In this document: positions 1-8,312 of the stretch, one piece after another
How positions within the stretch are numbered: the first letter of the stretch is position 1
Layout: each line of letters begins with the position of its first letter
Assembly: GCF_900107735.1 (NCBI RefSeq)
Contig: NZ_FNQV01000003.1
Location: forward strand, 160,325 to 224,324
From: Bowdeniella nasicola
Lineage (GTDB): Bacteria > Actinomycetota > Actinomycetes > Actinomycetales > Actinomycetaceae
Length of the DNA: 64,000 bases
Direction: 5' to 3'
The notes under the pieces: model-generated
Database searches by the model: none
What the model was told of the DNA's origin: nothing
Seen by the model: only the letters and a program-made list of their open reading frames with translations
Program-made: the position numbers and the translations under genes

Positions 1-222
1 GTCGCAGGCCTAGCATCGCGTCTCGGTGCGGATATTCATATTGACTGGCCAGTAATTGCGTTGTTCGCCGTTGGTTCCTCACTAGGTGGGGTGCTCGGGG
101 GTCCACTGACGAAGCGAGTCCCCTCATCCGTTTTGACGCTGGTATTCGCGCTGCTGTTGCTAGGTGTCGCCGTCGCAACCGGTATCCAAGCGATCCCGGC
201 GCTGTATGCCGATCTGACTTAG
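1..222 (+). CDS. TauE/SafE-family permease, C-terminal fragment
   Basis: The frame is open from the first base of the window to a TAG stop and gives 73 residues, so the 5' part of the gene lies outside. Two hydrophobic helices are visible. The first is preceded by IDWPVIALFAVGSSLGGVLG and a short basic loop (LTKRVPSS), and the second is rich in Leu and Val. This resembles the last two helices of TauE/SafE (DUF81) anion or sulfite exporters, where a GxxxG-rich helix and a basic loop precede the final helix. The substrate cannot be inferred. The stop overlaps the stop of the convergent minus-strand gene by two bases. The family call rests on the C-terminal quarter only. Confidence 0.55.
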   Translation, partial: VAGLASRLGADIHIDWPVIALFAVGSSLGGVLGGPLTKRVPSSVLTLVFALLLLGVAVATGIQAIPALYADLT

Positions 223-704
223 AACTCTGCGAGCCGATCGGGTGCGCCGAGTGGCTTTGGGTCGGCGCGGCGGGCAGCCATCGGTGACAGGACATAGGCT
301 GCCACGACGAAGTGGGCGGCAACGACAGCGCCTAGGACCGTGACGAGCCAGGTGCCGGGGCGCATGAGCATGAGACCTGCGACCGAAGCAATAATGACGA
401 TCGCCCCGAGACGCCACAGGGTCCGTAGCCCCCGGGCGTGACGAAGGAGCGCCGCACGAGGTTCGGGAGCAAAAACTAGCACTAATCCAAGACCCGCAAT
501 GACAAGGGAGCCAAGCAGGCCCACCGGTGCAAGCCACAGCGCGACCTGCCCGGCAGCGTCCTTCGGGGTGGAGAGCACGAGGAGTGCGCTGAGTGCTCCG
601 GTGGCAAACGCGAGCGCGACACCGACGATCAAACTCAGGCGTGCCGTGGCGACAGCGCGGGCATGCATGACGTCATCGGTGGAGAGGGAAGATTCGGTGC
701 TCAC
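219..704 (-). CDS. Hypothetical four-helix membrane protein
   Basis: The 161-residue product has four clear hydrophobic segments: LSLIVGVALAFATGALSALL, VALWLAPVGLLGSLVIAGLG, LWRLGAIVIIASVAGLMLM and LVTVLGAVVAAHFVVAAYVL. The intervening loops are short and basic, and no catalytic motif is visible. GTG at 704 is preferred. An in-frame TTG at 713, one base past the mutY stop, is also possible. The gene directly follows mutY on the same strand and is probably cotranscribed with it. I do not recognise the family; its place after mutY suggests only transcriptional coupling. Confidence 0.6.
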   Translation of the reverse strand: MSTESSLSTDDVMHARAVATARLSLIVGVALAFATGALSALLVLSTPKDAAGQVALWLAPVGLLGSLVIAGLGLVLVFAPEPRAALLRHARGLRTLWRLGAIVIIASVAGLMLMRPGTWLVTVLGAVVAAHFVVAAYVLSPMAARRADPKPLGAPDRLAEF

Positions 705-714
705 GATGTGCAAT

Positions 715-1608
715 CTACCGCGAGGACGCTAACCGGATCCAACCGCGCTCGTCCTCCTGCGCTAGGCCATCCGCGATCAGACTGGAGAGGGCTCGTTCTG
801 CCTGTGACACATCGGATGAGGCGGCCGTCAGTGCATCTTCGCGCGGTAATGCCTGGTGGTCTCGGAGGAGGCGGAGTTGTGCCATGATCGCGCCGCGGGC
901 TTGGCGGTCGGTACCGTGCCACGACTGCGTGCGAGACCGCAGCGTGGGGTCTGCTGGCTTGCCAGCAGCAAACCACTGGCAGTGCGGTTGCAAGGGACAA
1001 CTCTCGCACTCGGGGTTTCGGGCCGTGCATACCAGCGCACCAAGTTCCATGAGTGCTTCGTTAAACACGACGGACTGTTCGGGATCCTGTGGCAGCATCC
1101 TCTCCGCCCGGTCTATCTCAAATCGTCGAAGGTGAGCAGGAACCCCGGCTTCGCCGTGGAGCCGAGCAAGGACGCGGCGAATATTGGTATCTGCGACGAC
1201 GACGCGATGTCCGCCGGCGAAAGCCGCGACTGCGGCGGCGGTGTATTGGCCAATGCCGGGGAGCGTTAGGAGGGTCGCCACATCGGTGGGGAGTTTGCCG
1301 CCGAACCGTTCGACCACAGCTTTGGCGCATTCGTGCAGACGAATGGCGCGCCGCGGGTATCCCAAACGGTCCCAGGCTCGCAACACGTCGGAGCGGTCAG
1401 CGGCCGCGAGATCAGCTGGGGTGGGCCAGCGTTGTTGCCATTCGTGCCAGCGGGGAACCACCCGAGACACCGGCGTTTGTTGACTCATGACCTCGCAGAC
1501 GAGAATGCTCCAGGGACTCGTCCCCGGCTCCCGCCAGGGCAGGTATCGACCGTGATGGCTAAACCAGGTCAGCAGGGTAGTGGTGAGCGATGTTGGCACA
1601 TCTCTCAT
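715..1608 (-). CDS. mutY: A/G-specific adenine DNA glycosylase MutY
   Basis: This is a base-excision repair enzyme that removes adenine mispaired with 8-oxoguanine. Its 297 residues show the HhH-GPD fold with the MutY signature. The catalytic glutamate sits near residue 39 (SILVCEVMSQQTPV), the helix-hairpin-helix near 116-126 (LPGIGQYTAAA), and the catalytic aspartate near 140 (VVADTNIRRV). Four cysteines spaced C-x6-C-x2-C-x5-C at about 194-210 bind the [4Fe-4S] cluster. The tail after the cluster is only about 85 residues and shows no obvious NUDIX-like 8-oxoG recognition domain, so the protein is of the short kind. ATG at 1608 is chosen because residues upstream of it are unlike the family. 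A TAGCAT box lies 11 nt before it. Confidence 0.9.
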   Translation of the reverse strand: MRDVPTSLTTTLLTWFSHHGRYLPWREPGTSPWSILVCEVMSQQTPVSRVVPRWHEWQQRWPTPADLAAADRSDVLRAWDRLGYPRRAIRLHECAKAVVERFGGKLPTDVATLLTLPGIGQYTAAAVAAFAGGHRVVVADTNIRRVLARLHGEAGVPAHLRRFEIDRAERMLPQDPEQSVVFNEALMELGALVCTARNPECESCPLQPHCQWFAAGKPADPTLRSRTQSWHGTDRQARGAIMAQLRLLRDHQALPREDALTAASSDVSQAERALSSLIADGLAQEDERGWIRLASSR

Positions 1609-1684
1609 TGTGCCTGGCAATGCTAAGCGTGGCGTGGCGCGTAAGCGAAGCGCCATCATCTACCGTGATTACTGGAGGTAGCAG

Positions 1685-2407
1685 GTGGCCCAGAATAATG
1701 GACGAAAGCAAGCGCCGAAGACCAAGTCGGCGCCGCGTAATGCTGCGCGTTCAGCCAGTGCTTCCGGGAAGCGCCCGACCGCAGCGAAATCGAACCGGAC
1801 CAAGGCTAAGCGCCCGACTCGGGGGCAGATCATGGTGCGACGCGTCGTCTTTTCCCTGCTTGTCTTGGCCTTGGCGGGACTCGTGATCTGGGGGGCCTGG
1901 GCCGCTACCAAGGCCATAACTCAGTCGTTGACGCAGAACTCGAAGGTTGAGCCCACCGCTAATCCGGTCCCAACATCCTCGGCAGAGTGGGCAGCGCTTG
2001 ATGAGCAGGAGCGTCTTATGGCGCTCAAGGGTAGGGCTCCGGAGGTGTGTCCGGCCGATAGCGTGAAGGTCTCCGTCGACATCGCTAATCGCAGCGGTGG
2101 GGCATTCAACGTCGTCGCTCACATCACGAACGACTTCCCCGTTCCCTGTTTGGTTGACACGACCGATGCCCGGATCGCTACCGTCATCACCTCCGGTGAC
2201 GAGACCATCTGGACCAGCGCCTCGTGTGCGGGCGATTCGCAGACGTTACTGCTGCCGGCAGGCGAAGAGACGTCACGGACGATCGTGTGGCCCGGGCAGC
2301 ATAGAACCTCGGGATGTGAGGCAGGCGATAAGGCAAAGCCTGGCGTCTACAAGGCGAGGGTGTCAGTCGGCGGAGCGGAAGACTCTGCGACCTTTGAAGT
2401 CCGTTAG
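1685..2407 (+). CDS. Hypothetical membrane-anchored extracytoplasmic protein
   Basis: The 240-residue product starts at GTG with a good ribosome binding site (GGAGG at 1674-1678). The first 50 residues are rich in Lys, Arg, Ser and Ala and low in complexity, followed by one transmembrane helix at about 52-74. The remaining 165 residues would lie outside the cell. That domain has four cysteines (in EVCPAD, FPVPCLVD, SASCAGD and SGCEAGD) and an Ig- or beta-sandwich-like pattern ending in VYKARVSVGGAEDSATFEVR, so two disulfides are plausible. It is divergent from mutY and stops exactly where the convergent disA stops. Function is unknown; the exported domain may bind a ligand or cell wall, but that is inference. 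Confidence 0.7.
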   Translation: MAQNNGRKQAPKTKSAPRNAARSASASGKRPTAAKSNRTKAKRPTRGQIMVRRVVFSLLVLALAGLVIWGAWAATKAITQSLTQNSKVEPTANPVPTSSAEWAALDEQERLMALKGRAPEVCPADSVKVSVDIANRSGGAFNVVAHITNDFPVPCLVDTTDARIATVITSGDETIWTSASCAGDSQTLLLPAGEETSRTIVWPGQHRTSGCEAGDKAKPGVYKARVSVGGAEDSATFEVR

Positions 2408-3469
2408 CTAATGGCGGCCGAACATCGTCAATTCGGCGAGGCGTTCCAATCCATCATGGATCGCTCGCGCACGTTGTGGGCCGACGCCTTCGACTTCTTG
2501 CAGGTCTGCTGCTGATGCGCTGAGCAAGTCCTCGATCGAATCAAAATGGACCGCGAGCTCTTCGACCACCGCTGACGGCAGGCGCGGAATCTTGGAGAGT
2601 AAACGAAGCCCACGCACGGGCAGGAGTTGATCCACACCGCGAGCTTCGCCGCCGAGGCCGAGCGCTGCGGCGACGAGCTGTGGCTCGAGTAATTGCGCCG
2701 ACGTGAGATGGTCGAGTTCCTCCCACACCTGCTCCGGGGGAACTCGGGAGTACTCCGCTAGGACGAGTTCACCGTCCTTGATCACACCCGTGACGAGTTC
2801 ATCCAGCTGGAGCTTGAGCAATCGGCCATCGATTCCAAGCTCGATGACGTAGGACTCGATCTCGTCCCAAATCCGGATGACCATCTCGAGGCGCTGCATG
2901 ACGACGGCGACATCACTGACGGTGACGAGTCCGCGAAGTTCGAGCGAGGTGAGGGTAGCAAGGACCTCATCGAGCCTCGTCCGGTAGCGCTCCAGAGTAT
3001 CGAGGGCCTGGCTCGCCCGGGAAATAATGACGTCCGAGTCTTCCAGCACGTGGCGGGTGCCCTCGACGTACAGGGCGATGATACTCATCGATTGAGAAAC
3101 GGAGATGACGGGAAAGCCCGTTTGTTTGGCAACCCGGTCAGCCGTCCGGTGCCGCATCCCGGTTTCCGTGGTGGGGATATCTGAGGCCGGGAGCAACTGG
3201 ACATTGGCGCGGGTGATGGTTCGTAGCGAGGCATCCAGGACAACGCCGCCATCCATCTTCGATAACTCACGCAGCCGGGTCGCGGTGAAGTCGGCATCAA
3301 GTTGGAAGCCACCCGAACAAATCGATTCCACCACGTCGTTATCCCCGAGCACGATCAAGGCGCCGGTACGACCCCGCAGGATGCGTTCTAGACCATCACG
3401 GAGCTCCGTGCCAGGCGCGACCCGGGCGAGTGTGGAGCGAAGGTCTGGTGAAACCACGGGTGCCCCCAA
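2408..3469 (-). CDS. disA: DNA integrity scanning diadenylate cyclase DisA
   Basis: The 353-residue protein matches full-length DisA. It has an N-terminal DAC domain, which makes c-di-AMP from two ATP, a helical linker at about 145-290, and C-terminal helix-hairpin-helix repeats (VEGVGPQRARAIHDGLERL) that bind branched DNA. The RHR motif is present at about 106-108 (GMRHRTADRVAKQTG). The DGA motif reads DGG at about 73-75 (KMDGGVVLDASL), a conservative change. TTG at 3469 gives a natural N-terminus; GTG at 3457 is an alternative. The gene lies 63 bp downstream of radA on the same strand, the usual radA-disA pairing, in which RadA is known to modulate DisA. Confidence 0.93.
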   Translation of the reverse strand: MGAPVVSPDLRSTLARVAPGTELRDGLERILRGRTGALIVLGDNDVVESICSGGFQLDADFTATRLRELSKMDGGVVLDASLRTITRANVQLLPASDIPTTETGMRHRTADRVAKQTGFPVISVSQSMSIIALYVEGTRHVLEDSDVIISRASQALDTLERYRTRLDEVLATLTSLELRGLVTVSDVAVVMQRLEMVIRIWDEIESYVIELGIDGRLLKLQLDELVTGVIKDGELVLAEYSRVPPEQVWEELDHLTSAQLLEPQLVAAALGLGGEARGVDQLLPVRGLRLLSKIPRLPSAVVEELAVHFDSIEDLLSASAADLQEVEGVGPQRARAIHDGLERLAELTMFGRH

Positions 3470-3532
3470 TTCTCATGTGTGCTCGAACACTTCTATGGTA
3501 GTGCCCTGATTGCCGACCGGTGCACCAGCGCG

Positions 3533-4918
3533 CTAGGCATCCATGTCGAGTCCCACCCGCAGGGCTGCTGATACGGAGTCAACAGGGTGCAGTGACATGC
3601 CGGCAGGCACTTTGGCGTGGCCAGCGGCCTGCTTCGGGACTATCGAGTCGGTGAAGCCAAGCCGCGCTGCCTCGTTGAGGCGGCGGTCAATGCCGACAAT
3701 AGAGCGAAGTTGACCGGTCAGTCCGACCTCGCCAAGGGCAATAAATCCGGGGCGGAAGGTCTTATCGAGCGCCGCACCCGCGACAGATGTTGCTATGGCC
3801 AGGTCGACAGCCGGCTCACTCGTTGCCGCGCCACCGACCGTGGAGACGTAGATATCGAAATTGCCGAGGGGCAGGCGGAGCCGTGCTTGTAGAACGGCAA
3901 GGGTCATCATCGTTCGAGATTGCGACAGGCCCGAGGTCGTGCGCCGTGGGGAGGAGAATGTCGTTTCTGCCAGCAAGGACTGCACTTGCAGCGGCATCGG
4001 TCGGCGGCCTTCGAGGGTGATCGTGGCGCAGGTGCCTGGCACATGGACGTCCGCGCCTTCGAGAAAGAGCCCGGACGGATCGGGCAGCTCGATGATTCCT
4101 GCATCGGTCAGGTCGAAACAACCAACCTCATCGGTAGCGCCGTACCGGTTCTTCAACGCGCGCAACATGCGGAGACGAGAATGGCGCTCGCCTTCGAACT
4201 GGCAGACGACATCGACGAGGTGTTCTAAGACTCGGGGTCCGGCAATCGAACCGTCTTTCGTGACGTGTCCGACCAGGACGATCGGGACCCCTTGAGTCTT
4301 GGCAACCTCAATGAACGCTCCGGCCGTATTTCGCACCTGGGTGACAGAACCTGGGACGCCGGAAATATCCGCGGAGGCGAAGGTCTGGACGGAATCGACG
4401 ATCACCATTGAGGGGCGCGTCTGTTCGATATGTCCGAGGGCCGCTCCAACATCAGTGAGGGAGGAAAGAAGCAGATTACTCGATACCGCTCCGATTCGGT
4501 CGGCGCGGATTCGCACTTGGGCTTCGGATTCTTCCCCCGTGAGATACAGAACCGGACCAGCGCCTGTCCTCGAAGCTTTCTGGGCCGCGCGGGCGGCGAC
4601 GTGAAGGAGCAGCGTCGACTTTCCGACGCCCGGTTCACCGGCCAGCAGGATCACCGCTCCGGGAACGATGCCACCGCCAAGGACGCGGTCCAGCTCGCTC
4701 AATCCGGTTGTGCGGGCGCGGGCATCTTCAGCCTTGACCTCGTCAATCGGTTGGGCCGGGCGCGATGGCGCTAAGGCCGTCACAGCGCGAACGGAGGTCG
4801 CCACCGATGCCTCTTCCTCAACGGTTCCCCACGCCTTACAGGCCGGGCACTGTCCCACCCACTTGGTGGTCGTCCACCCGCAGTCTGTGCATGCATATGC
4901 CGCCTTTGTTCGAGCCAT
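3533..4918 (-). CDS. radA: DNA repair protein RadA (Sms)
   Basis: The protein has 461 residues, the usual length. A zinc finger with cysteines at about 10, 13, 24 and 27 (CTDCG and CPACKAW) starts the protein. A RecA-like ATPase with Walker A GEPGVGKST follows at about 94-102, then the RadA-specific KNRYG motif (ALKNRYGATDEVG), and a C-terminal Lon-protease-like domain without a protease role. RadA drives branch migration of recombination intermediates. The ATG at 4918 is supported by TAGGCT six bases upstream, which suggests a leaderless transcript. disA follows, so the pair is probably an operon coupling recombination to c-di-AMP signalling. Confidence 0.95.
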   Translation of the reverse strand: MARTKAAYACTDCGWTTTKWVGQCPACKAWGTVEEEASVATSVRAVTALAPSRPAQPIDEVKAEDARARTTGLSELDRVLGGGIVPGAVILLAGEPGVGKSTLLLHVAARAAQKASRTGAGPVLYLTGEESEAQVRIRADRIGAVSSNLLLSSLTDVGAALGHIEQTRPSMVIVDSVQTFASADISGVPGSVTQVRNTAGAFIEVAKTQGVPIVLVGHVTKDGSIAGPRVLEHLVDVVCQFEGERHSRLRMLRALKNRYGATDEVGCFDLTDAGIIELPDPSGLFLEGADVHVPGTCATITLEGRRPMPLQVQSLLAETTFSSPRRTTSGLSQSRTMMTLAVLQARLRLPLGNFDIYVSTVGGAATSEPAVDLAIATSVAGAALDKTFRPGFIALGEVGLTGQLRSIVGIDRRLNEAARLGFTDSIVPKQAAGHAKVPAGMSLHPVDSVSAALRVGLDMDA

Positions 4919-4924
4919 GGGGCC

Positions 4925-4930
4925 AGCCTA
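4925..4930 (-). promoter_or_regulatory. Leaderless -10 box of radA
   Basis: TAGGCT on the minus strand is separated by six bases from the radA ATG. This TANNNT plus 6 nt geometry recurs at many genes here and is typical of leaderless actinobacterial transcripts. Confidence 0.55.
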
Positions 4931-5033
4931 CGGGGTGGTAAGGACGTCGCTGCCAGCAGGCGTGCACTTGAGTACAGCTGCCTGCCGCGAAACAATGGCG
5001 TCAAGTGCAGTGGCCGATCGAATCGAGGATGTC

Positions 5034-6182
5034 ATGACAAGCGCAGTGCTCACCGACGAGCTTCTTTCAACGATCCACTCCCGGGCGGAGAAAACCGACC
5101 GGGAGAACGTATTTTTCGACGAGGATCTTGCTGATCTGAAAGCCGCAGGTTATCTCTCCGCCTTCGTGCCCACGGAGTTCGGGGGAGCTGGGCTCACGTT
5201 GGAGGAGATCGTTAACGAGCAGATTCGGCTCGCCGGTGCCGCTCCGGCCACAGCGCTCGCCGTCAATATGCACCACATTGTCGTCGGGGTCGGCAGGATG
5301 CTGCACGATGCCGGTCTCGAAGGCGGCGCTCGCATTTTGAAAGATGCAGGCGAGGGCCACCTGTTTGCCTTCGGGATTTCCGAACCGTCAAACGATCTCG
5401 TCCTGTTCGGATCCATCACCGAAGCAAAGCCAGATGGCGAGGGCGGCTTCAGTTTCACCGGCACGAAGATCTTCACCTCCCTAGCACCGGCGTGGACGCG
5501 GCTGATGACCTTTGGGCGGGATGATTCCGAGGGAGATCCCATGAGCGTCTTCGCGGTACTGAACCGGGAAGACGGCGGCTTCACCATTAAAGAAGACTGG
5601 GACACCCTGGGGATGCGGGCTACACAGTCCCACACCACCAAGCTGGAAGGGGCACACGCGCCGGCAGAACAGATTCTGTGCCGTATCGAGCCGGGGCCTA
5701 ACGCTCACCCGGTTGTATGGGGGATCTTTTCCCACTTCGAGATCCTGCTCGCGGCCTGTTACACCGGCATCGGCAAGCGCGCGATCGAGGTAGCGGCTGA
5801 GACAGTCAAAAACCGTGCCAGCGTGAAGAACCAAACGAGCTACGCCGCCGATCCGGATATCCGCTGGCGGCTCGCCAGCGCAGCAATTGAGATGGATGGC
5901 ATCTACCCGCAGCTCACCCTTGCCGCCCGAGATATCGATCAGGGAGTGGACCGCGGGCCACTATGGATGCCGATGGTCTCGGCGATCAAGGTGCGTGCCA
6001 CCGAAGCCGCAAAGAACTCCGTGGAAAAGGCGATTCGGGCATGTGGCGGACGCTCGTACTACAACTCCCACGAACTCTCGCGCCTCTATCGCGACGTCCT
6101 CGCGGGCCTCTTCCAGCCCTCCGATGACGAATCGACGCACGCGGCATGGGCCAATGTTGTGCTCGGTCCTATCGAGAAGTAA
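5034..6182 (+). CDS. Acyl-CoA dehydrogenase family protein
   Basis: The 382-residue protein has the ordinary acyl-CoA dehydrogenase length and layout: a helical N-terminal domain, a central beta domain (FAFGISEPSNDLVLFGS and FTGTKIFTSLAPAW) and a C-terminal helical FAD-binding bundle ending in RACGGRSYYNSHELSRLYRD. In this superfamily FAD takes electrons from acyl-CoA or a related substrate. I do not see an unambiguous catalytic glutamate, so the substrate is open, and a monooxygenase-like member cannot be excluded. ATG at 5034 is chosen because GAGG lies just upstream and the protein then begins like relatives; ATG at 4995 is an alternative. It is divergent from radA and stops directly against the convergent trkA. 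Confidence 0.8.
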   Translation: MTSAVLTDELLSTIHSRAEKTDRENVFFDEDLADLKAAGYLSAFVPTEFGGAGLTLEEIVNEQIRLAGAAPATALAVNMHHIVVGVGRMLHDAGLEGGARILKDAGEGHLFAFGISEPSNDLVLFGSITEAKPDGEGGFSFTGTKIFTSLAPAWTRLMTFGRDDSEGDPMSVFAVLNREDGGFTIKEDWDTLGMRATQSHTTKLEGAHAPAEQILCRIEPGPNAHPVVWGIFSHFEILLAACYTGIGKRAIEVAAETVKNRASVKNQTSYAADPDIRWRLASAAIEMDGIYPQLTLAARDIDQGVDRGPLWMPMVSAIKVRATEAAKNSVEKAIRACGGRSYYNSHELSRLYRDVLAGLFQPSDDESTHAAWANVVLGPIEK

Positions 6183-6845
6183 CTAGGGACGCTGCGCGAA
6201 ACGCTCGAGCAGTTCCGTATTGCCGGAGACGATAAGAATGTCGTCCCGGTTAATGCGAGTGTTTTCGGTCGAGTATTCAAAGGGCTCGCCCGGGGGCTTC
6301 ACCCCGATGACGGTAATGCCGTACTTCTTATGGATATCGGATTCGGCGAGGGTGAAGCCCCACGTTTCGCGCGGCGGACGCATCTTCACGATCGTGAAGC
6401 CGTCCTCCATTTCAATAAAGTCCAGCATCCGGCCCGAGACCATGTGCGCCACGCGCTGCCCGGCATCATGTTCGGGATAGACGACGTGGTGAGCTCCGAT
6501 TCGACGCAAGATTCGGCCGTGTTCCGCGGAGACCGCCTTCGCCCAGATCTCCGGCATTCCGAGATCAACGAGGTTGCCGGTGATCAAGACTGAAGCTTCC
6601 AGCGACGTTCCCACGCCAACGACCGCTACCGGAAACTCGGAGGCGCCGAGCTGTTCGAGGGATTCGGGATTCGTGGCATCGGCCTCAACCAGCGGAAGTC
6701 TGCCCGACCACTGTTCGATGAGATCAGGGTTCTTTTCTACTGCGAGAACCTCTCGACCTGACTTCTCCAAGGTGATCGCCAGGGCCGAGCCAAAACGGCC
6801 GAGGCCGATGACAAGCACGCCCGAATTGGTGCGACGTTCCGGCAT
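6183..6845 (-). CDS. trkA: K+ uptake regulatory subunit (TrkA/KtrA, RCK)
   Basis: This 220-residue cytoplasmic gating subunit has an RCK_N Rossmann domain (LVIGLGRFGSALAITLEKSG at about 11-30, then VEADATNPESLEQLG) and a C-terminal RCK_C lobe (GITVIGVKPPGEPFEYSTEN, DDILIVSGNTELLERFA). It binds nucleotides and controls the membrane channel subunit encoded 24 bp upstream. With one RCK_N and one RCK_C the length fits KtrA/CeoB rather than the duplicated E. coli TrkA. Its stop directly abuts the convergent acyl-CoA dehydrogenase stop, with no room for a terminator. Confidence 0.9.
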   Translation of the reverse strand: MPERRTNSGVLVIGLGRFGSALAITLEKSGREVLAVEKNPDLIEQWSGRLPLVEADATNPESLEQLGASEFPVAVVGVGTSLEASVLITGNLVDLGMPEIWAKAVSAEHGRILRRIGAHHVVYPEHDAGQRVAHMVSGRMLDFIEMEDGFTIVKMRPPRETWGFTLAESDIHKKYGITVIGVKPPGEPFEYSTENTRINRDDILIVSGNTELLERFAQRP

Positions 6846-6869
6846 GAAAACTCCTTATGAAACCTGGTC

Positions 6870-8243
6870 TTAGCCTACCGCCGGACGCTCTTCCGGCATC
6901 CGAATGACGCGGCGCCGCGAGCGCAGGGCAAGAGCAGCAGCCAGCGTCATGGTGCCGACACGACCCATGAACATCATTCCGGTCAGGACATACTTGCCTG
7001 CATCGGGCAGATGCCCGGTAATACCCGTTGAGAGTCCCACCGTGCCAAAGGCGGAGATGACATCGAATAAGACCATGTCGAGTTGCAGGTTCGTGATCGA
7101 CAACAAGATGAGAGTCGACAGCCCAACGAGGGTGGCTCCGATAAACGCGACTGCGACTGCCAGTCGAACGGTACCGGGCGGAATCCGGCGTTGGAAGGCT
7201 TCGATGTCGCGATCGCCCCGGGCTTCGGCGACGATGGCGAGCAGCAGCACCGCCAAGGTTGTCACTTTGATGCCGCCGCCGGTCGACGCGGTCCCGCCAC
7301 CGACAAACATCAGGGCATCTTGGAAGAACCAGGTCGCTTCCCGCATGTGCGCCACGGGAATCGTCTCGATTCCAGAAGAGCGGGCGTTGACCGAGTAGAT
7401 CAACCCGGTCAGGATCTTCTCCGAGGTATCCATCTGGCCAAAGGTCGCGGGATTCGTCCACTCCATTGCTGGAATAACGAGGAAGGCCAGCGCTGAGAGG
7501 AAGCCGTACATCACCAGCGTGAGCTTGGTATGCAGTGACCAGTGCCGAGGGTGAAACAGATGCCGGCGCAGATTGAGAAGGACCGGGAAGCCAATGGCGC
7601 CGATCGCAGTGCCGACAGTGATCGGCAGCCCGATCCACCAATCGCCGAGATGGGGCTGCAAGCCTTCAGGCAGAATCACAAATCCGGCGTTATTGAAGAT
7701 GGACACCGCCATAAAGGACGCGTGCCACAACGCTTCCCCGAACGGTTCCCCGAGCGTGGTAAAGCGGGGGAGGAGGACCAGCGTGAGAGCGATCTCGACC
7801 GAAAGCGATACAACGATGACAGCGATGATGAGGGAGCCCACCTCGCCGAGGCGGTCGGTCTTGGTCTCGCGAGCGGTGAGCATCCGCTGCGTGAGGCCGA
7901 TCCGGCGGGAGACGGCAAATCCGAGGATCGACGCGAGAGTCATGACGCCGAGGCCGCCGACGGCCATCGCCACCATGATGACGGTATGCCCAAAGGTCGA
8001 CCAGTAGGTGGCGGTATCGACGGTGACAAGACCGGTGACGCAGACGGCGCTGGTCGCCGTGAACATCGCATCGGCGAGGGGCGCGCGGTGCCCATCAGTC
8101 GTCGCGATCGGGAGCGACAGCAACGCGGTGACCACGAGGACGATGGCAGTAAAGACGAGGAGAGCGAGCCGGGCCGGAGAGGACTGGGCGATTTCATCGA
8201 CCCAGTCTCGTGACCGCCTCGCGAGCGCGCGGGTACGCGACAT
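6870..8243 (-). CDS. trkH: K+ transporter membrane subunit (TrkH/KtrB)
   Basis: The 457-residue polytopic protein belongs to the SKT superfamily of four M1-P-M2-like repeats. Selectivity-filter-like turns are visible: TATSAVCVTGLVTVDTATYW in repeat 1, NNAGFVILPEG in repeat 2, SVNARSSGIETIPV in repeat 3 and SAFGTVGLSTGITGHLPDAG in repeat 4. It conducts K+ into the cell under control of the trkA product directly downstream. The start has a strong ribosome binding site (GAGGAGG) just before ATG. It is divergent from acuC across 69 bp that must hold both promoters. Confidence 0.92.
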   Translation of the reverse strand: MSRTRALARRSRDWVDEIAQSSPARLALLVFTAIVLVVTALLSLPIATTDGHRAPLADAMFTATSAVCVTGLVTVDTATYWSTFGHTVIMVAMAVGGLGVMTLASILGFAVSRRIGLTQRMLTARETKTDRLGEVGSLIIAVIVVSLSVEIALTLVLLPRFTTLGEPFGEALWHASFMAVSIFNNAGFVILPEGLQPHLGDWWIGLPITVGTAIGAIGFPVLLNLRRHLFHPRHWSLHTKLTLVMYGFLSALAFLVIPAMEWTNPATFGQMDTSEKILTGLIYSVNARSSGIETIPVAHMREATWFFQDALMFVGGGTASTGGGIKVTTLAVLLLAIVAEARGDRDIEAFQRRIPPGTVRLAVAVAFIGATLVGLSTLILLSITNLQLDMVLFDVISAFGTVGLSTGITGHLPDAGKYVLTGMMFMGRVGTMTLAAALALRSRRRVIRMPEERPAVG

Positions 8244-8300
8244 GGATCCTCCTCATCACCCAGCGAAGCCGTTAGGTATCCCCAAGCGTAGCGCGCGCGG

Positions 8301-8306
8301 TAGCGT
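8301..8306 (+). promoter_or_regulatory. Leaderless -10 box of acuC
   Basis: TAGCGT is followed by six bases and the acuC ATG, with no Shine-Dalgarno sequence in between. Confidence 0.55.
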
Positions 8307-8312
8307 TGCCCC

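Noticed and set aside
3476..3498. LexA/SOS box upstream of disA
   Set aside because: A TCGAACAC half-site is visible, but the second arm is too poor to call.
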